Source: JAWKOK01 sp963848115
Lineage (GTDB): Bacteria; Chloroflexota; Anaerolineae; Caldilineales; Caldilineaceae
NCBI GenBank assembly: GCA_963848115.1
Contig: CAWKCP010000041.1
Coordinates: 62,001 to 126,000 of the forward strand
DNA: 64,000 nt
Reading direction: 5' to 3'
This document shows positions 1-9,614 of this stretch, piece by piece (the first letter of the stretch is position 1; each line of letters opens with the position of its first letter). The notes beneath the pieces are model-generated. The model ran no database searches and was not told the origin of the DNA. It was given only the letters and a program-made list of their open reading frames with translations. Position numbers and translations under genes: made by a program.

Positions 1-196
1 TTGATTTCCATCTCCCTTTCCGTTTGGGATATGAGTATATTATCCGTCTACGGACACTTAAGTTTTTGGCTGCGCCTAACTTGGATAATCCAGGCTTTTC
101 GCCAAGGTGCTCAACCAGACTGGCAAACCCACTGCTTTCAAACACGATCAGCTCATTTTGAACGCACCCACACCACTTTATATACGGAGAAACCGC

Positions 197-3100
197 ATGA
201 CCAGAACGCCAACATATGGATTCCTCTTAGTCGCGATCGGCATACTACTTGGGTTGGCGAGTTGGACCGCGGGATTGCCGCGTGTCCATGCCGCCGCCCC
301 GGACGCTGCCCCCGAACTCCAACTGCGCTACACGGATCAATTCATCGCCGTCTGGACCGATGCGGGCAGCGGCGGCACACACAGCGCCACTTTTTACAAG
401 CCCGTCGTGCCAGCCGGCTATCTGCCGCTGGCCCACTACGGCGCTGGCAGCAATGACGCGCCGCCCGCCTACAGCCTGGTGGCCAAGGCGCTCACGCCCG
501 GCGCGCTGGCGAAGCCGACCGACTTCACCCAGATCTGGACGGATGCCGGCTCCGGCTCCGACGCCGACGGCTCGTTCTGGCGACCGGTGCCGCCGGACGG
601 CTATGTCTGTCTGAGCGATGTAGTGCAGGCCGGCTATTCAAAACCGGCGCTCGACACCGTCTACTGTCTGCGCGCCGATCTGACCGTGGCCGGCCAGACC
701 GAGGGCTATATCTGGAACGATGTCAGCACCGGCGCCAACACCGAAGTGACGCTCTGGCACGTGATGCCTAAGGAAGAACTGGGCGGCATTGGTCTCAATG
801 CCTTTGTGGGCGTCCCCTATTACGGCGAACTCGATCCCAATGACCGCTCGCTCTACACGATCAAGGCCAGCGCTGTGCCCAAGTTGAATCTTGCCGCGGG
901 CGTGCTCGAACCGCTGATCAGCGAGCATGGGCCACGGCTGGTCCTGCATCCGGATGAACCCTATCTGCCCGATGACCCGAGCGCAATTTTGGACAAGTTT
1001 TCCGAGGTCTGTAGCGGCCTGGTCAGCGGCGAGCAGGATGACTACAGTTCGCTTGAAGACTTGCGAGCCTATGGTTTTGACCACCAAATCTGTTTTGAAA
1101 CCAGCGCCGCCACGCTGCTTGCCGATACGGCTGCGCTTGAGAACACGACCTATTTGGGTGACCCGAAGTTCAGGATATGGCTTTCGACGGATAGCCGCAC
1201 CAAGTTCGGCAATCTGGACAGAGCCAAAGCCTTTGTGCGTGTGAAGCCGGGCGACCAGATCTTTTTGGAGGTGCAATTCTGGATCTATTACCCCTTCAAC
1301 GGTCCCGGCAAGATACGCCTTGATATCCCCAACGTTCAGACCGAACACCTTGGTTTAGATCCCGTGGGGCGTCACTATGGTGACTGGGAATCGGTGCGTG
1401 TCCGCTTTGCGAAGGATGCCTTTGGCGATGACGGTTTAAAATTGGCCCAGGTCGTCGTGTCCAGACATGGCGACGAGTTCATCTATACCACAACCAATCC
1501 ACAGTTGGAGATGTACGACGGCAAACATCCCATCATCTATTCGGCCCGCGATTCACACGCCCACTATGCAACAGTCGGTGAGCAGTACTACGAACGCGTG
1601 AACGATGGATCTGTGATAGTCGATCTCAAAGACCTGACCGCGACCAGCGCTCGTACACTCGACCTCTTCGAACCCGAAGAATATCAGATTGTCTCCTCTG
1701 AGTGGCCCACCGTCGTCGCCGTTGCGCCGGATTGGCTACACTTTAAATATCGTTGGGGACAGTTCGAACGTCTTGCCAAAGCGATATCGTATAACTACCA
1801 CTTCGGCACCTACACCTACCTCTACGCTGAAATCGGCAACGGACCGACCGGGCCAGCCGAGAAGAGCATTTGGCCGTACATCAACGATTCGACGCCGCCG
1901 GTCATTACCCCGACGGTTGTCGGGACCTTGGGCCAGAATCCGTGGTACGTCAGCAACGTCAATGTCACCTGGACAGTAGACGATCCGGAAAGCGAGGCCA
2001 CCAAGGTTGGCTGCGAGCCGGCAGTCCAGTCGCGGGACACAACTGGCTATCTCTACTACTGTCTGGCCACCAGTGCCGGCGGCAGTTCGTACAAGAGCGC
2101 CAGCGTTCGCGTCGACAAAACTGCACCCTTCATCAGTTCAAAACTGCTGCCGCCGCCGAATATTCATGGCTGGAACAACACCGCTGTGACGGTACAATTC
2201 GAGTGCAGCGATGCCACCTCCGGCGTCGCCTACTGTTCACCCGACGCCACCTACGACGGCAGTTACTTCGACACCTACGGCTGGACCTCCTTCTCGATGG
2301 GCGGCACTGCGCGCGACAAGGCCGGCCACAGCGCCTCCGCCACAACGCCGCCCATCCGCATTGACCTGGAGGCGCCGACCGCCGCGCTTGCCAGCCCGCA
2401 GGCCAGAAACTACGGCAATAACACCGTCCTCAGCTTCAACTGGACGGCCGCTGACGAACTATCCGGCATGCTATCCGAAGTGGCCTTGCTCGATGCCACG
2501 CCGATGACCAACGGCCAGACCGTCTCGGCCGCCGGCCTGGCCCTGGGCAACCACACGGCCTCCTTGGCGGTCACGGACAAAGCGGGCAATGTGACGCGCA
2601 GATCCGTCGACTTTACCATCGTCAACGGGTCGGGCGACAACGCGGATCCTGTTTTTACCAGTCTGCCGGAGACGTATTTCAACTTCCAGCAAATCTATAC
2701 TTATTCGATCGAAACGGCTGACGCCAACCCCGCCGATACACGAACCATCACTGCATTGACCGTGCCTAACTGGCTCACCCTGACCGATGCAGGCAACGGC
2801 ACGGCAAAATTGCAGGGTACCGCAGGCAACAGTGATGTCGGCAAGCATGAGATAGTCCTCAAGGTTGAGGACAACGCCGGAGGATCGAGCACCCAGCGCT
2901 TCACGCTCGAAATCACCGGTTTTGTGCTGTTTGAGACCAACTATGCGCCCGCCACAGTCGATGACAGTGCGACCGTCGATTTCGGCAGCCTTCAGAATGG
3001 CATCGATGTGCTGGCCAACGACAGCGATCCCAATGACGATCCGCTTGCCATCGTCGCCGTCTCGCAGCCGGCCAAGGGCACCACAGCCTACAGCGACGGC

Positions 3101-4138
3101 GAGGTTCTCTACTGGCCGGAGCCGGGCGTGAGCGGCACCGATATCTTCACCTACACCGTTGGTGAAGTCGATACCAATGAACGCTTCACGGCAACGGCAA
3201 CGGTCACAGTGACCATCCTGGATGGGCCGGACAACCGGGCCCCAAGTGCCGCCGCCGATGGCGCCGATGTCGACTACGGCAGCCAGAAAAATAACATCGA
3301 CGTGCTGGCCAATGACAGCGATCCCGACGGCGATCCGCTGGTGTTGACCGATGTCGGTGCGGCCGCCCACGGCGTCGCCTACATCTTTGGCGCCGTTGCC
3401 CGCTACGCACCCGATCCGGGCTACAGCGGGCCGGACAGCTTCACCTACGCCATCGGCGACGGCCGCGGCGGCACACAGACGGCCACCGTCACGGTCAACG
3501 TGGCCGCTGATCCGAACGCTGACATCAACCAGGCGCCGCTGCCGGTTGACGACAGCATCCAGGTGACGGCCGGCAGCACCGGCAACATCATCGACGTTCT
3601 GGCCAATGACGGCGATCCCGACGGCGATGCACTCTCCATCACCGGGTTCAGCCAGCCGGCCAACGGCACGGCAATGGCCAGCGACGGCACAATCGTCTAC
3701 ACGCCGACCCTGGACTTCGTGGGCAGTGACAGCATCATCTACGGCGTCCGCGATGGTCAGGGCGGCAGCGCCGCGGCAAAGGTGGCCATGGATGTGATCG
3801 CCGACGATACCCCGCAAAATCAGGCACCGACCGCGGTGGACGATCAGGCGTCCACGACGTCGGGAAGCGCCGTGACCATCAACGTGACGGGCAATGACGG
3901 CGATGCGGACGGCGACACGCTGACCATTGCCATCACGGCCCAGCCCGCCAATGGCACGGCAACCGTGAGCAACGGGCAGATTGTCTACACGCCCAACGCC
4001 GGCTTCACCGGCAGCGACAGCCTGACCTACGCGGTGCAGGACGGCAAGGGCGGCAGCGCCATGGCCACTGTGACGGTGACCGTGAACGCCCCAGGCGATG
4101 CCAAGCAGGAGATCTACCTGCCGCTGGTCAGTCGTTAG
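197..4138 (+). CDS. Large secreted protein: Vps62-like N-terminus, Ig-like and four tandem cadherin-like repeats
   Basis: A secreted surface protein of 1313 aa; its role is unknown. The ATG at 197 is preferred because it opens a clear Sec signal peptide (hydrophobic run, then a V-H-A cleavage site near residue 31). Residues ~45-180 hold three copies of a WxDxGSG...P.GY motif, and residues ~385-490 hold HYGDWESVRVRF and SARDSHAHY blocks, both typical of the Vps62 family. After two Ig-like segments and a He_PIG-like segment come four ~95-aa repeats (from ~945 to the end) with IDVLANDSDP-type motifs and G.DS..Y signatures, known from adhesin-like proteins. The last residues are EIYLPLVSR, a hydrophobic tail shared with other secreted proteins in this window. 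Fold assignments are good; function is inferred only as cell-surface or extracellular. Confidence 0.8.
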   Translation: MTRTPTYGFLLVAIGILLGLASWTAGLPRVHAAAPDAAPELQLRYTDQFIAVWTDAGSGGTHSATFYKPVVPAGYLPLAHYGAGSNDAPPAYSLVAKALTPGALAKPTDFTQIWTDAGSGSDADGSFWRPVPPDGYVCLSDVVQAGYSKPALDTVYCLRADLTVAGQTEGYIWNDVSTGANTEVTLWHVMPKEELGGIGLNAFVGVPYYGELDPNDRSLYTIKASAVPKLNLAAGVLEPLISEHGPRLVLHPDEPYLPDDPSAILDKFSEVCSGLVSGEQDDYSSLEDLRAYGFDHQICFETSAATLLADTAALENTTYLGDPKFRIWLSTDSRTKFGNLDRAKAFVRVKPGDQIFLEVQFWIYYPFNGPGKIRLDIPNVQTEHLGLDPVGRHYGDWESVRVRFAKDAFGDDGLKLAQVVVSRHGDEFIYTTTNPQLEMYDGKHPIIYSARDSHAHYATVGEQYYERVNDGSVIVDLKDLTATSARTLDLFEPEEYQIVSSEWPTVVAVAPDWLHFKYRWGQFERLAKAISYNYHFGTYTYLYAEIGNGPTGPAEKSIWPYINDSTPPVITPTVVGTLGQNPWYVSNVNVTWTVDDPESEATKVGCEPAVQSRDTTGYLYYCLATSAGGSSYKSASVRVDKTAPFISSKLLPPPNIHGWNNTAVTVQFECSDATSGVAYCSPDATYDGSYFDTYGWTSFSMGGTARDKAGHSASATTPPIRIDLEAPTAALASPQARNYGNNTVLSFNWTAADELSGMLSEVALLDATPMTNGQTVSAAGLALGNHTASLAVTDKAGNVTRRSVDFTIVNGSGDNADPVFTSLPETYFNFQQIYTYSIETADANPADTRTITALTVPNWLTLTDAGNGTAKLQGTAGNSDVGKHEIVLKVEDNAGGSSTQRFTLEITGFVLFETNYAPATVDDSATVDFGSLQNGIDVLANDSDPNDDPLAIVAVSQPAKGTTAYSDGEVLYWPEPGVSGTDIFTYTVGEVDTNERFTATATVTVTILDGPDNRAPSAAADGADVDYGSQKNNIDVLANDSDPDGDPLVLTDVGAAAHGVAYIFGAVARYAPDPGYSGPDSFTYAIGDGRGGTQTATVTVNVAADPNADINQAPLPVDDSIQVTAGSTGNIIDVLANDGDPDGDALSITGFSQPANGTAMASDGTIVYTPTLDFVGSDSIIYGVRDGQGGSAAAKVAMDVIADDTPQNQAPTAVDDQASTTSGSAVTINVTGNDGDADGDTLTIAITAQPANGTATVSNGQIVYTPNAGFTGSDSLTYAVQDGKGGSAMATVTVTVNAPGDAKQEIYLPLVSR

Positions 4139-4163
4139 CTGTAACGCTCAATAGACCGCTAGG

Positions 4164-4207
4164 ACGCAAAGTGCGCCAAGAGGAACTCCTCTCGGCGCAC
4201 TTTGCGT
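4164..4207. terminator. Perfect 14-bp inverted repeat after the secreted-protein gene
   Basis: ACGCAAAGTGCGCC (4164-4177) pairs perfectly with 4194-4207, with an extra AGAGG/CCTCT pairing inside. It lies 26 bp after the stop codon of the preceding gene. There is no clear T-run, so it may be a factor-assisted terminator, an mRNA 3' end stabiliser, or one of the palindromic elements common in this window. Confidence 0.45.
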
Positions 4208-4221
4208 TGGTCAAGAAGGCT

Positions 4222-4281
4222 TGGCCTGGCAGGCATCGGTTGAAACCGACGCCTGCCAAGGGAAACCGGCTCAAGCCGGTT
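4222..4281. repeat. REP-like paired hairpins
   Basis: Two adjacent hairpins, GGCAGGC-TCGGT/ACCGA-GCCTGCC and AACCGG-CTCAAG-CCGGTT, sit in the gap between the secreted protein and the MaoC gene. Similar CCGGTT..AACCGG hairpins recur near 22.25-22.41 kb, so these are probably dispersed palindromic units. The rest of the 4139-4438 gap shows no gene; its right part contains words such as TCATCTGTGG that recur in other gaps. Confidence 0.4.
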
Positions 4282-4438
4282 GGGTCGTCGAGCGGGCTTA
4301 TAGAGGTTAAGAAATTGATCAGGTAATTCAATGGGGTGTTTTGGCTGGGATCTGCACGGCCTGAAAAGATTATAGAACTATCTGTGTCCCATCCGTGCTT
4401 ATTGCGTTCATCTGTGGTTGAGCTTTTGCCCGGCGCAT

Positions 4439-4909
4439 TCACGCATCCTTGGACTTGCAGACGATATCCCAGTTGCCGCGCTGGCAGACCTCGCCGTCCT
4501 GCTTGATCACCTCAATTTTGAAGGTGACGTTGCCGCCGCCCAGCCGGCGCATGGCCTTCTTCTCCTTGACCGTGACGCGCAGGTGCACGGTGTCGCCCAA
4601 GAAGACGGGCTTGGCGAAACGCCAATCAAGCCCGCGGAAGGCCATGACTGTGTCTTCCATGAAGCCCAGGCGCATGGCTTGACCGGTGGCGATACTCAGA
4701 ATCAACATGCCATGGGCCACGCGCTGGCCGAACATCTGCTCGCTGCTGTACTCGGCATCGGTGTGGATCAAGTTCCAGTCGCCGGAAAGGGCGGCGAAGT
4801 TGACGACATCGGTCTCTGTAATCGTGCGCCCCACACTCTCCACCTGGTCGCCGATCTCAAACTCTTCGAAAAAGAGCCCGCTCGGTTTGCCCATGGATCG
4901 TTCTGTCAT
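4439..4909 (-). CDS. MaoC-like hot-dog dehydratase
   Basis: A 156-aa single hot-dog-fold protein of the MaoC/(R)-specific enoyl-CoA hydratase family, expected to hydrate or dehydrate an acyl-CoA or hydroxyacyl thioester. The hydratase motif is present as FAALSGDWNLIHTD, with Asp and His in the catalytic positions, followed by a V-A-H-G-M helix. The ATG at 4909 is chosen over an in-frame start 21 codons upstream because a GGAGGA ribosome site lies 7 nt before it. The gene stands alone and faces away from potD, so substrate and pathway cannot be read from the neighbours. Confidence 0.85.
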   Translation of the reverse strand: MTERSMGKPSGLFFEEFEIGDQVESVGRTITETDVVNFAALSGDWNLIHTDAEYSSEQMFGQRVAHGMLILSIATGQAMRLGFMEDTVMAFRGLDWRFAKPVFLGDTVHLRVTVKEKKAMRRLGGGNVTFKIEVIKQDGEVCQRGNWDIVCKSKDA

Positions 4910-5350
4910 GCGAATATCCTCCACGCTGTAGATGAGTTCGTTACGGGATAAGAATTTGCCACAGATAGGCACGGTTGTAGAGCGGATTTCTACTGATGTT
5001 CTTTAAGCTGCCATTGAGAAAGAAGAGGCAGCTATTGCATTCTGCCACGAAATTTACGTCACAATCTTACCCTAGATTCTCCATCATTCGCAATCAACGT
5101 TGAGATTGGGGGCTTATCTCAGATCCGGGGCAATCCTAGGTGAAGAGTGTAATCCCGGAATGAGCTGCAGGATTTTCGATATGCGCAAATGGCCTGTCCC
5201 ATTCCGGGAATGCGGGTGCTTCTAGATTAAGATGCACCCGAGAGTGAAGGTCGGGACAAATTCGCAGCGACAGCGCTGATTTCCTCGCGATCCATACACG
5301 CCATCCTGACTATACCCAGAGCGCCTATAAGTGTGTTTATGACACTATGG
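4910..5350. other. Intergenic region between divergent MaoC and potD genes
   Basis: No credible gene is seen. The notable structure is an inverted repeat, TCCCGGAATG at 5153-5162 against CATTCCGGGA at 5200-5209, separated by 37 nt. It could be an operator or part of a structured leader, but neither can be shown from sequence alone. Confidence 0.35.
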
Positions 5351-5380
5351 TTTTCAGGTTCATAGATTCCATGTTATGAT
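5351..5380 (+). promoter_or_regulatory. Putative sigma-70 promoter for the polyamine transporter operon
   Basis: TTTTCA at 5351-5356 and TATGAT at 5375-5380 are separated by 18 bp, and TGT before the -10 gives an extended -10 element. Transcription would start about 70 nt upstream of potD. A near-identical TTTTCA/TATGAT pair precedes the MEMO-family gene near 33.9 kb. Confidence 0.5.
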
Positions 5381-5459
5381 TGGTCCGGCGGGGCGGCCAG
5401 TGTCTGGCCGTTCGATTTCACGTAAAGGCGCAAAGGCCCTTCATTCCAAGGAGATCACA

Positions 5460-6566
5460 ATGTCTCGTATGGTGTCGCAAATGTGGTTCGCTGTGCTATT
5501 GACAATGGCGCTAGCGTTGGCCGGTTGTACCGCTATGCCTGCACAGCAGGCAGCGTCTGATGGATCCCAGGACGGGGAAGCGGTTAAAGAGTTGCATGTA
5601 CTCAACTGGCAAGGTTATGGCTCGGACGAGCCATGGGCCATTGAGCAGTTCGAAGAGATGTATGACGTCAAGGTCGTCCACGACTATTTCAACTCGGAGG
5701 ATGAGCTACTGACCAAGCTGCGCACAAGCCCCGGAACCTATGACGTGGTGCTGCCCAACATCGCCTATGTGCCGCCGGCCTTGGCCGATGGCCTCTTGCA
5801 GCCCATCGATGTTGACTCGCTAGAGGTCTGGTCCAACCTGCCCGAGGCCTTCCAGACCCTGCCGGAAACGGTGAGTGATGGCGTCGTCTACGGCGTGCCG
5901 TGGGCGTGGGGCGCTACCTCGCTGGTCTACAACACCGAGACCTTCCCGGATGGCGTTGATTCGCTCAACATCCTCTGGGATCCGGCCTATGCCGGACAGG
6001 TCGGCTTTGAGGACAACTACGAGGACGCTGTGATCTTCGCCGCACTGGCGTTGGGCCTCGAAAACCCAAATCAGCCCGAGGATCTGGATGCTGTCAAAGC
6101 CAAGCTCGATGAACTGATGCCCAACGTGCGCGCCTTCTGGCAGTCCGAGGATGAGTTCAACCGTCTCTTCACCAACGGCGAGATCGACCTGGGCGTCTAC
6201 TGGAGCGGCTCGACCTCTCGCTCGCAGACCGAGTTTGACCTGCCTATCGCCTTTGTCATTCCAGAGGAAGGGGCCATTGGTTGGACCGACGCCTGGGCCA
6301 TCCCGGTTGACGCGCCCAACGAGGAGATGGCGCTCAAGTGGATCGACTACATGAGCAGCCCCGAGTTCTACGTCGAGTGGGATAGCGTGGCCGGCGCGCC
6401 CGTGCCCGCCAATCCCGCCGTGCTCGAACAGATGCCCGAGGATTCGTTCACGCGGACTGTCTTCGGCGATCCGGATGTCTCGGCCAGGCTGGCCTTCATC
6501 ACCGACACCCCGGCCGACGTCCGCGAACAATGGGTCGAGCTGTGGCAGGAAGTGAAGGCGCAGTAG
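5460..6566 (+). CDS. potD: Polyamine ABC transporter substrate-binding lipoprotein (PotD-like)
   Basis: Extracytoplasmic spermidine/putrescine-binding protein, 368 aa, close to the family's usual ~350. The ATG at 5460 follows an AAGGAG ribosome site by 6 nt. The N-terminus has a lipoprotein signal ending in the lipobox L-A-G-C (Cys ~22), so the mature protein is membrane-anchored. The mature chain begins with a LHVLNWQGY strand and continues with the class F binding-protein pattern (YDVVLPN, GVPWAWG, EDNYEDAVIFAALALG). It is followed by two permeases and an ATPase, forming a complete importer in the order D-B-C-A. Polyamine specificity is inferred from family resemblance; a related substrate is possible. 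Confidence 0.88.
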   Translation: MSRMVSQMWFAVLLTMALALAGCTAMPAQQAASDGSQDGEAVKELHVLNWQGYGSDEPWAIEQFEEMYDVKVVHDYFNSEDELLTKLRTSPGTYDVVLPNIAYVPPALADGLLQPIDVDSLEVWSNLPEAFQTLPETVSDGVVYGVPWAWGATSLVYNTETFPDGVDSLNILWDPAYAGQVGFEDNYEDAVIFAALALGLENPNQPEDLDAVKAKLDELMPNVRAFWQSEDEFNRLFTNGEIDLGVYWSGSTSRSQTEFDLPIAFVIPEEGAIGWTDAWAIPVDAPNEEMALKWIDYMSSPEFYVEWDSVAGAPVPANPAVLEQMPEDSFTRTVFGDPDVSARLAFITDTPADVREQWVELWQEVKAQ

Positions 6567-6681
6567 ATCGGTGATCGGGGATTAGGGATTGGGGATTAGG
6601 TGATCGGACGGGATTGAGGCACTGCGTCGAATCTCCCGATCCCCTAATCACCAATCCCCATTCCCCAATCCCTAGCCAACC
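6567..6681. repeat. Intergenic imperfect palindrome, GGGGATT family
   Basis: A G-rich left arm built from GGGGATTAGG/GATTGGGGATT words is mirrored by a C-rich right arm (CCCCTAATCACCAATCCCC), around the core TTGAGGCACTGCGTCGAATC. The element fills the whole gap between potD and potB. A related element with the core in the opposite sense lies at 45.25-45.38 kb. Confidence 0.6.
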
Positions 6682-7543
6682 ATGCCCACCAAACCAACCA
6701 GCCGACTCCGACTCAGCGCACTTCTGGCGCCAGCCTACCTCTGGTTGGTGCTCTTTGGCTTTGTGCCGCTTGCCATCATGCTCTACTTCAGTTTCCTCAA
6801 CGACGTGCCGCTGGGGACGCGAGAGATCTATCTCACGTTTGAGAACTACGCCCGCTATTTCTCGCGTGGTTTCTACGCCAAGCTGACCCTGGACTCGTTG
6901 ATGATGGGCTTCTACACCACGGCGGGGTGCCTGTTGCTGGGCTATCCACTGGCCTTTGCCCTGGCCCGCTATGTCGAGGGCCGCTGGCAGACAGCGCTCT
7001 TCCTGCTCATCATCGTCCCCTTCTGGAGCAACTCGTTGATCCGGCTCTATTCCTGGATCGTTGTGCTTGGCAGAGGCGGCATCATCTACTACGGCCTTGA
7101 CTGGCTGGGCCTGCCGTCGGGAGACGGCATCCTCTTCACCTATCCGGCCATCATCATCGGCCTGGTGCACGCCTATCTGCCCTACATGGTGCTGACCATC
7201 TACATCGCCCTGGATCGGCTCGATAACCACCTGATCGAAGCGTCGGCCAGCCTGGGCGCGCCGCCGCTGACTACCTTTCGTCGCGTCATCTTTCCGCTGA
7301 GCCTGCCCGGCGTGCTCTCCGGCGTCATCCTGGTCTTCATCCCGGCCATCGGCTCGTTTGTGGAGCCGCGCCTGATCGGGCGGCAAGGCCGGGACCATGC
7401 TGGGCACGGTCATCGAAGATCAGTTCGTGCAGGTCTTCAACTGGCCGCTGGGCGCAGCGCTCTCCTTCATCTTGCTGCTGATCGTGGTGCTCATCATGTT
7501 GCTGTCGGCTCGGTTGTTGATGCCGCGGGAGGAATCATCATGA
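6682..7543 (+). CDS. potB: Polyamine ABC transporter permease PotB, frameshifted near 7378
   Basis: First inner-membrane permease of the importer, with about six membrane helices and the ATPase-contact loop EASASLG....FRRVIFPLSLPG. The reading frame from 6682 matches the family up to EPRLIG at ~7380. The expected continuation GGKAGTMLGTVIEDQ is then in the +1 frame and ends at a TGA (7541-7543) overlapping the potC start as ATGA. One extra G in the GGG at 7378-7380 explains this. Because of the shift, the first frame runs straight into potC and looks like a 548-aa fusion, which it is not. Either the base is a sequencing or assembly insertion or the gene is broken. No clear ribosome site precedes the ATG. 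Confidence 0.85.
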
Positions 7544-8328
7544 GTGCCGGCTTGTCATCAAACCAAGGCGGACGCCGTATCGCCCACCTCTACATTCTGG
7601 CTGCACTGGTCTTCCTCTATGCACCGCTCTTTGTCATGATGTTGATGGCATTCAACCGCTCACAGCTGAATGAGTTGCCCTTCACCTTTGACCTGATCTG
7701 GTTCCAACGGCTGGCCGGCAACGAACGGCTTATTGCCGCGACGGTCAACAGCCTGATCCTGGCCGTTTTGACCGCACTCACCGCCACCGCATTGGGCACA
7801 CTGGCGGCCATCGGCCTGACTCGCTACACCTTCCGGGGACGTCATCTGATGCAGGCCATGCTGGTGCCGCCCATCACCATCCCCTGGCTGATCCTGGCGG
7901 TGGCTATGCTGCTGCTCTTCTTCTGGCTGGGCATCCAGCGTAGCCTGCTTACGCTCTACCTCGGCCACGTGACCATCCAACTGCCCTACACTATTCTCGT
8001 GATCAGCGCGCGCTTGGCCGGTAGCGATCCCGGCCTGGAGGATGCCGCGGCCAGCCTGGGCGCGGGACCCTGGCGCACTTTTTGGCGTGTGACCTTTCCG
8101 TTGGCCTTGCCGGGTATCCTGGCGGCCATGCTTTTCGCGTTCACAGTCTCGTTCGACAACTTTGTCATCTCTTACTTCCTGGCTCCGCCGGGCGTATCGA
8201 CATTGCCTGTCGAGATCTACTCAGCCATTCGCAAAGGCTTCACGCCCGAGATCAACGCCATTTCGACGATTGTCTTTTTTGTTTCGGCAACGAGTATTTT
8301 GATTGTTGGGCGCGAGTTGCGCTTTTAG
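7540..8328 (+). CDS. potC: Polyamine ABC transporter permease PotC
   Basis: Second permease subunit, 262 aa, matching the usual PotC length. The ATG at 7540 overlaps the potB stop (ATGA) and follows GGAGGA by 6 nt, the normal coupled arrangement. About six hydrophobic helices are visible, and the EAA loop reads EDAAASLGAGPWRTFWRVTFPLALPGI. It would form the transmembrane channel with PotB and be driven by PotA, encoded 140 bp downstream beyond a palindromic repeat. Confidence 0.9.
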   Translation: MSAGLSSNQGGRRIAHLYILAALVFLYAPLFVMMLMAFNRSQLNELPFTFDLIWFQRLAGNERLIAATVNSLILAVLTALTATALGTLAAIGLTRYTFRGRHLMQAMLVPPITIPWLILAVAMLLLFFWLGIQRSLLTLYLGHVTIQLPYTILVISARLAGSDPGLEDAAASLGAGPWRTFWRVTFPLALPGILAAMLFAFTVSFDNFVISYFLAPPGVSTLPVEIYSAIRKGFTPEINAISTIVFFVSATSILIVGRELRF

Positions 8329-8468
8329 GAAGGCTGCTGCTTACTGCTTGCTGCGTGAGGATTCCGGGTTGGAACAGGTGAAAGTGACAAGAAACACTCT
8401 GATCAGAGAAATCTATCGAACTCCGCAAGCATTTTCACGCAGCAAGCAGCACGCAGCAAAGTGATTTT
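8329..8468. repeat. Intergenic imperfect palindrome, CTGCTTGCTGCGTG family
   Basis: CTGCTTACTGCTTGCTGCGTG on the left is mirrored by CACGCAGCAAGCAGCACGCAG on the right, with about 80 nt between. The interior carries GATTCCGGGTTGGAA, close to GATTCCGGCATTGGAA in the element at 12.7 kb. It separates potC from potA within the operon. Confidence 0.55.
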
Positions 8469-9614
8469 ATGAACAACGTCCACCTCCAATCCATCACCTT
8501 CGCCTACGACTCCGTCACCGCGGTCGACCACGTCGAGCTGACCGTCAACGAGGGTGAGTTCTTTGCTCTGCTGGGGCCGAGCGGCAGCGGCAAGACGACC
8601 TTATTGCGACTCATCGCCGGCTTCCTGCAGCCGCAGGAGGGCAGCGTGATGGTCGGTGATCGCTCGCTGGTCAACGTGCCCATCTATCGACGTAACATCG
8701 GCTTTGTCTTCCAGAACTACGCCCTCTTTCCCCACATGAGCGTGGCCAAGAATGTGGCTTTTGGTCTGGAAAATCAGAAATTGGCAAAGAGCGAAATCGA
8801 CCGCCGGGTAGCGGAGGTTCTCGATCTGGTTGAGTTGGGCACGATGGCCTCGCGTCGACCGCGTGAACTCTCCGGCGGACAGCAGCAGCGCGTGGCCCTG
8901 GCGCGCGCCATCGTCACTGAACCGAGTGTTTTGCTGCTCGATGAACCGTTGGCCGCACTGGACAAGAAGCTGCGCACGCAGATGCAGGTCGAACTGCGCG
9001 AGCTCCAGCAGCGCCTGGGCATCACCACCATCTTCGTCACCCACGATCAAGAAGAGGCCATGACTCTGGCTGATCGCATCGCTGTGATGGACCGCGGGCG
9101 CATTGTCCAGGTTGGGCCGCCGCGCCAGGTCTACGAGCACCCCCGGAGCCTCTTCGTGTGCAATTTTGTGGGCGAGACCAATCTCTTTGAGGGCGTGGTT
9201 GTTGCGGTGGGAGATGCGGTGGGCGATGATGCGAGGAACGGCGATGGGCAAATGATCGTGGTTGAGGCGTCCGGTGGGCATCGCATTGCTGCACGGACGA
9301 CAAGCCCGGTTTCGGTCGGCGAAACGGTTGCTGCGGCCGTGCGCCCGGAGAAGGTGCGACTTGAACGCTCAAGGTCTGACGCGGAGATCGTCTTGGTCGG
9401 CGTGATCCAGCACATCGCCTACGTGGGCACCAGCCAGAACTACCACGTTCGTCTGGAAGATGGCACGGTAGCCATCGTCTTTGAGCAGAGCGGCCTTCAG
9501 GCCCAGCCGGTGTCCATCGGCGATTCCGTTTGGCTGACCTGGTCGCCGTCAGATACGTTGATCTTGGCCAATTCGTCCGGCCGCATTTCAACATTCTCCT
9601 CAGAAAAGACCTGA
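8469..9614 (+). CDS. potA: Polyamine ABC transporter ATP-binding protein PotA
   Basis: Cytoplasmic ATPase of the importer, 381 aa. Walker A is GPSGSGKTT (~res 37), the signature is LSGGQQQR (~135), Walker B is VLLLDEPLAALD (~155), and the switch His is in FVTHDQEEA. Residues ~235-375 form the TOBE regulatory domain typical of PotA/MalK-type subunits. It completes the potD-potB-potC-potA order; in enterobacteria the ATPase gene comes first. No operon member follows. Confidence 0.92.
   Translation: MNNVHLQSITFAYDSVTAVDHVELTVNEGEFFALLGPSGSGKTTLLRLIAGFLQPQEGSVMVGDRSLVNVPIYRRNIGFVFQNYALFPHMSVAKNVAFGLENQKLAKSEIDRRVAEVLDLVELGTMASRRPRELSGGQQQRVALARAIVTEPSVLLLDEPLAALDKKLRTQMQVELRELQQRLGITTIFVTHDQEEAMTLADRIAVMDRGRIVQVGPPRQVYEHPRSLFVCNFVGETNLFEGVVVAVGDAVGDDARNGDGQMIVVEASGGHRIAARTTSPVSVGETVAAAVRPEKVRLERSRSDAEIVLVGVIQHIAYVGTSQNYHVRLEDGTVAIVFEQSGLQAQPVSIGDSVWLTWSPSDTLILANSSGRISTFSSEKT

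Noticed and set aside
2471..3817. Minus-strand open frame (448 aa) opposite the tandem-repeat region
   Set aside because: The plus strand encodes clear cadherin-like repeats with conserved motifs; the antisense frame only reflects repeated codons.
4139..4438. Possible tRNA or small RNA in the hairpin-rich gap after the secreted-protein gene
   Set aside because: The hairpins do not form a cloverleaf, and no T-loop GTTCGAA-type sequence or promoter is visible.
6682..8328. A natural 548-aa PotB-PotC fusion permease
   Set aside because: The middle (RQGRDHAGHGHRRS...) is nonsense, while the +1 frame there encodes the normal PotB end with an ATGA overlap to a potC start that has its own ribosome site. 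One inserted G explains the fusion.
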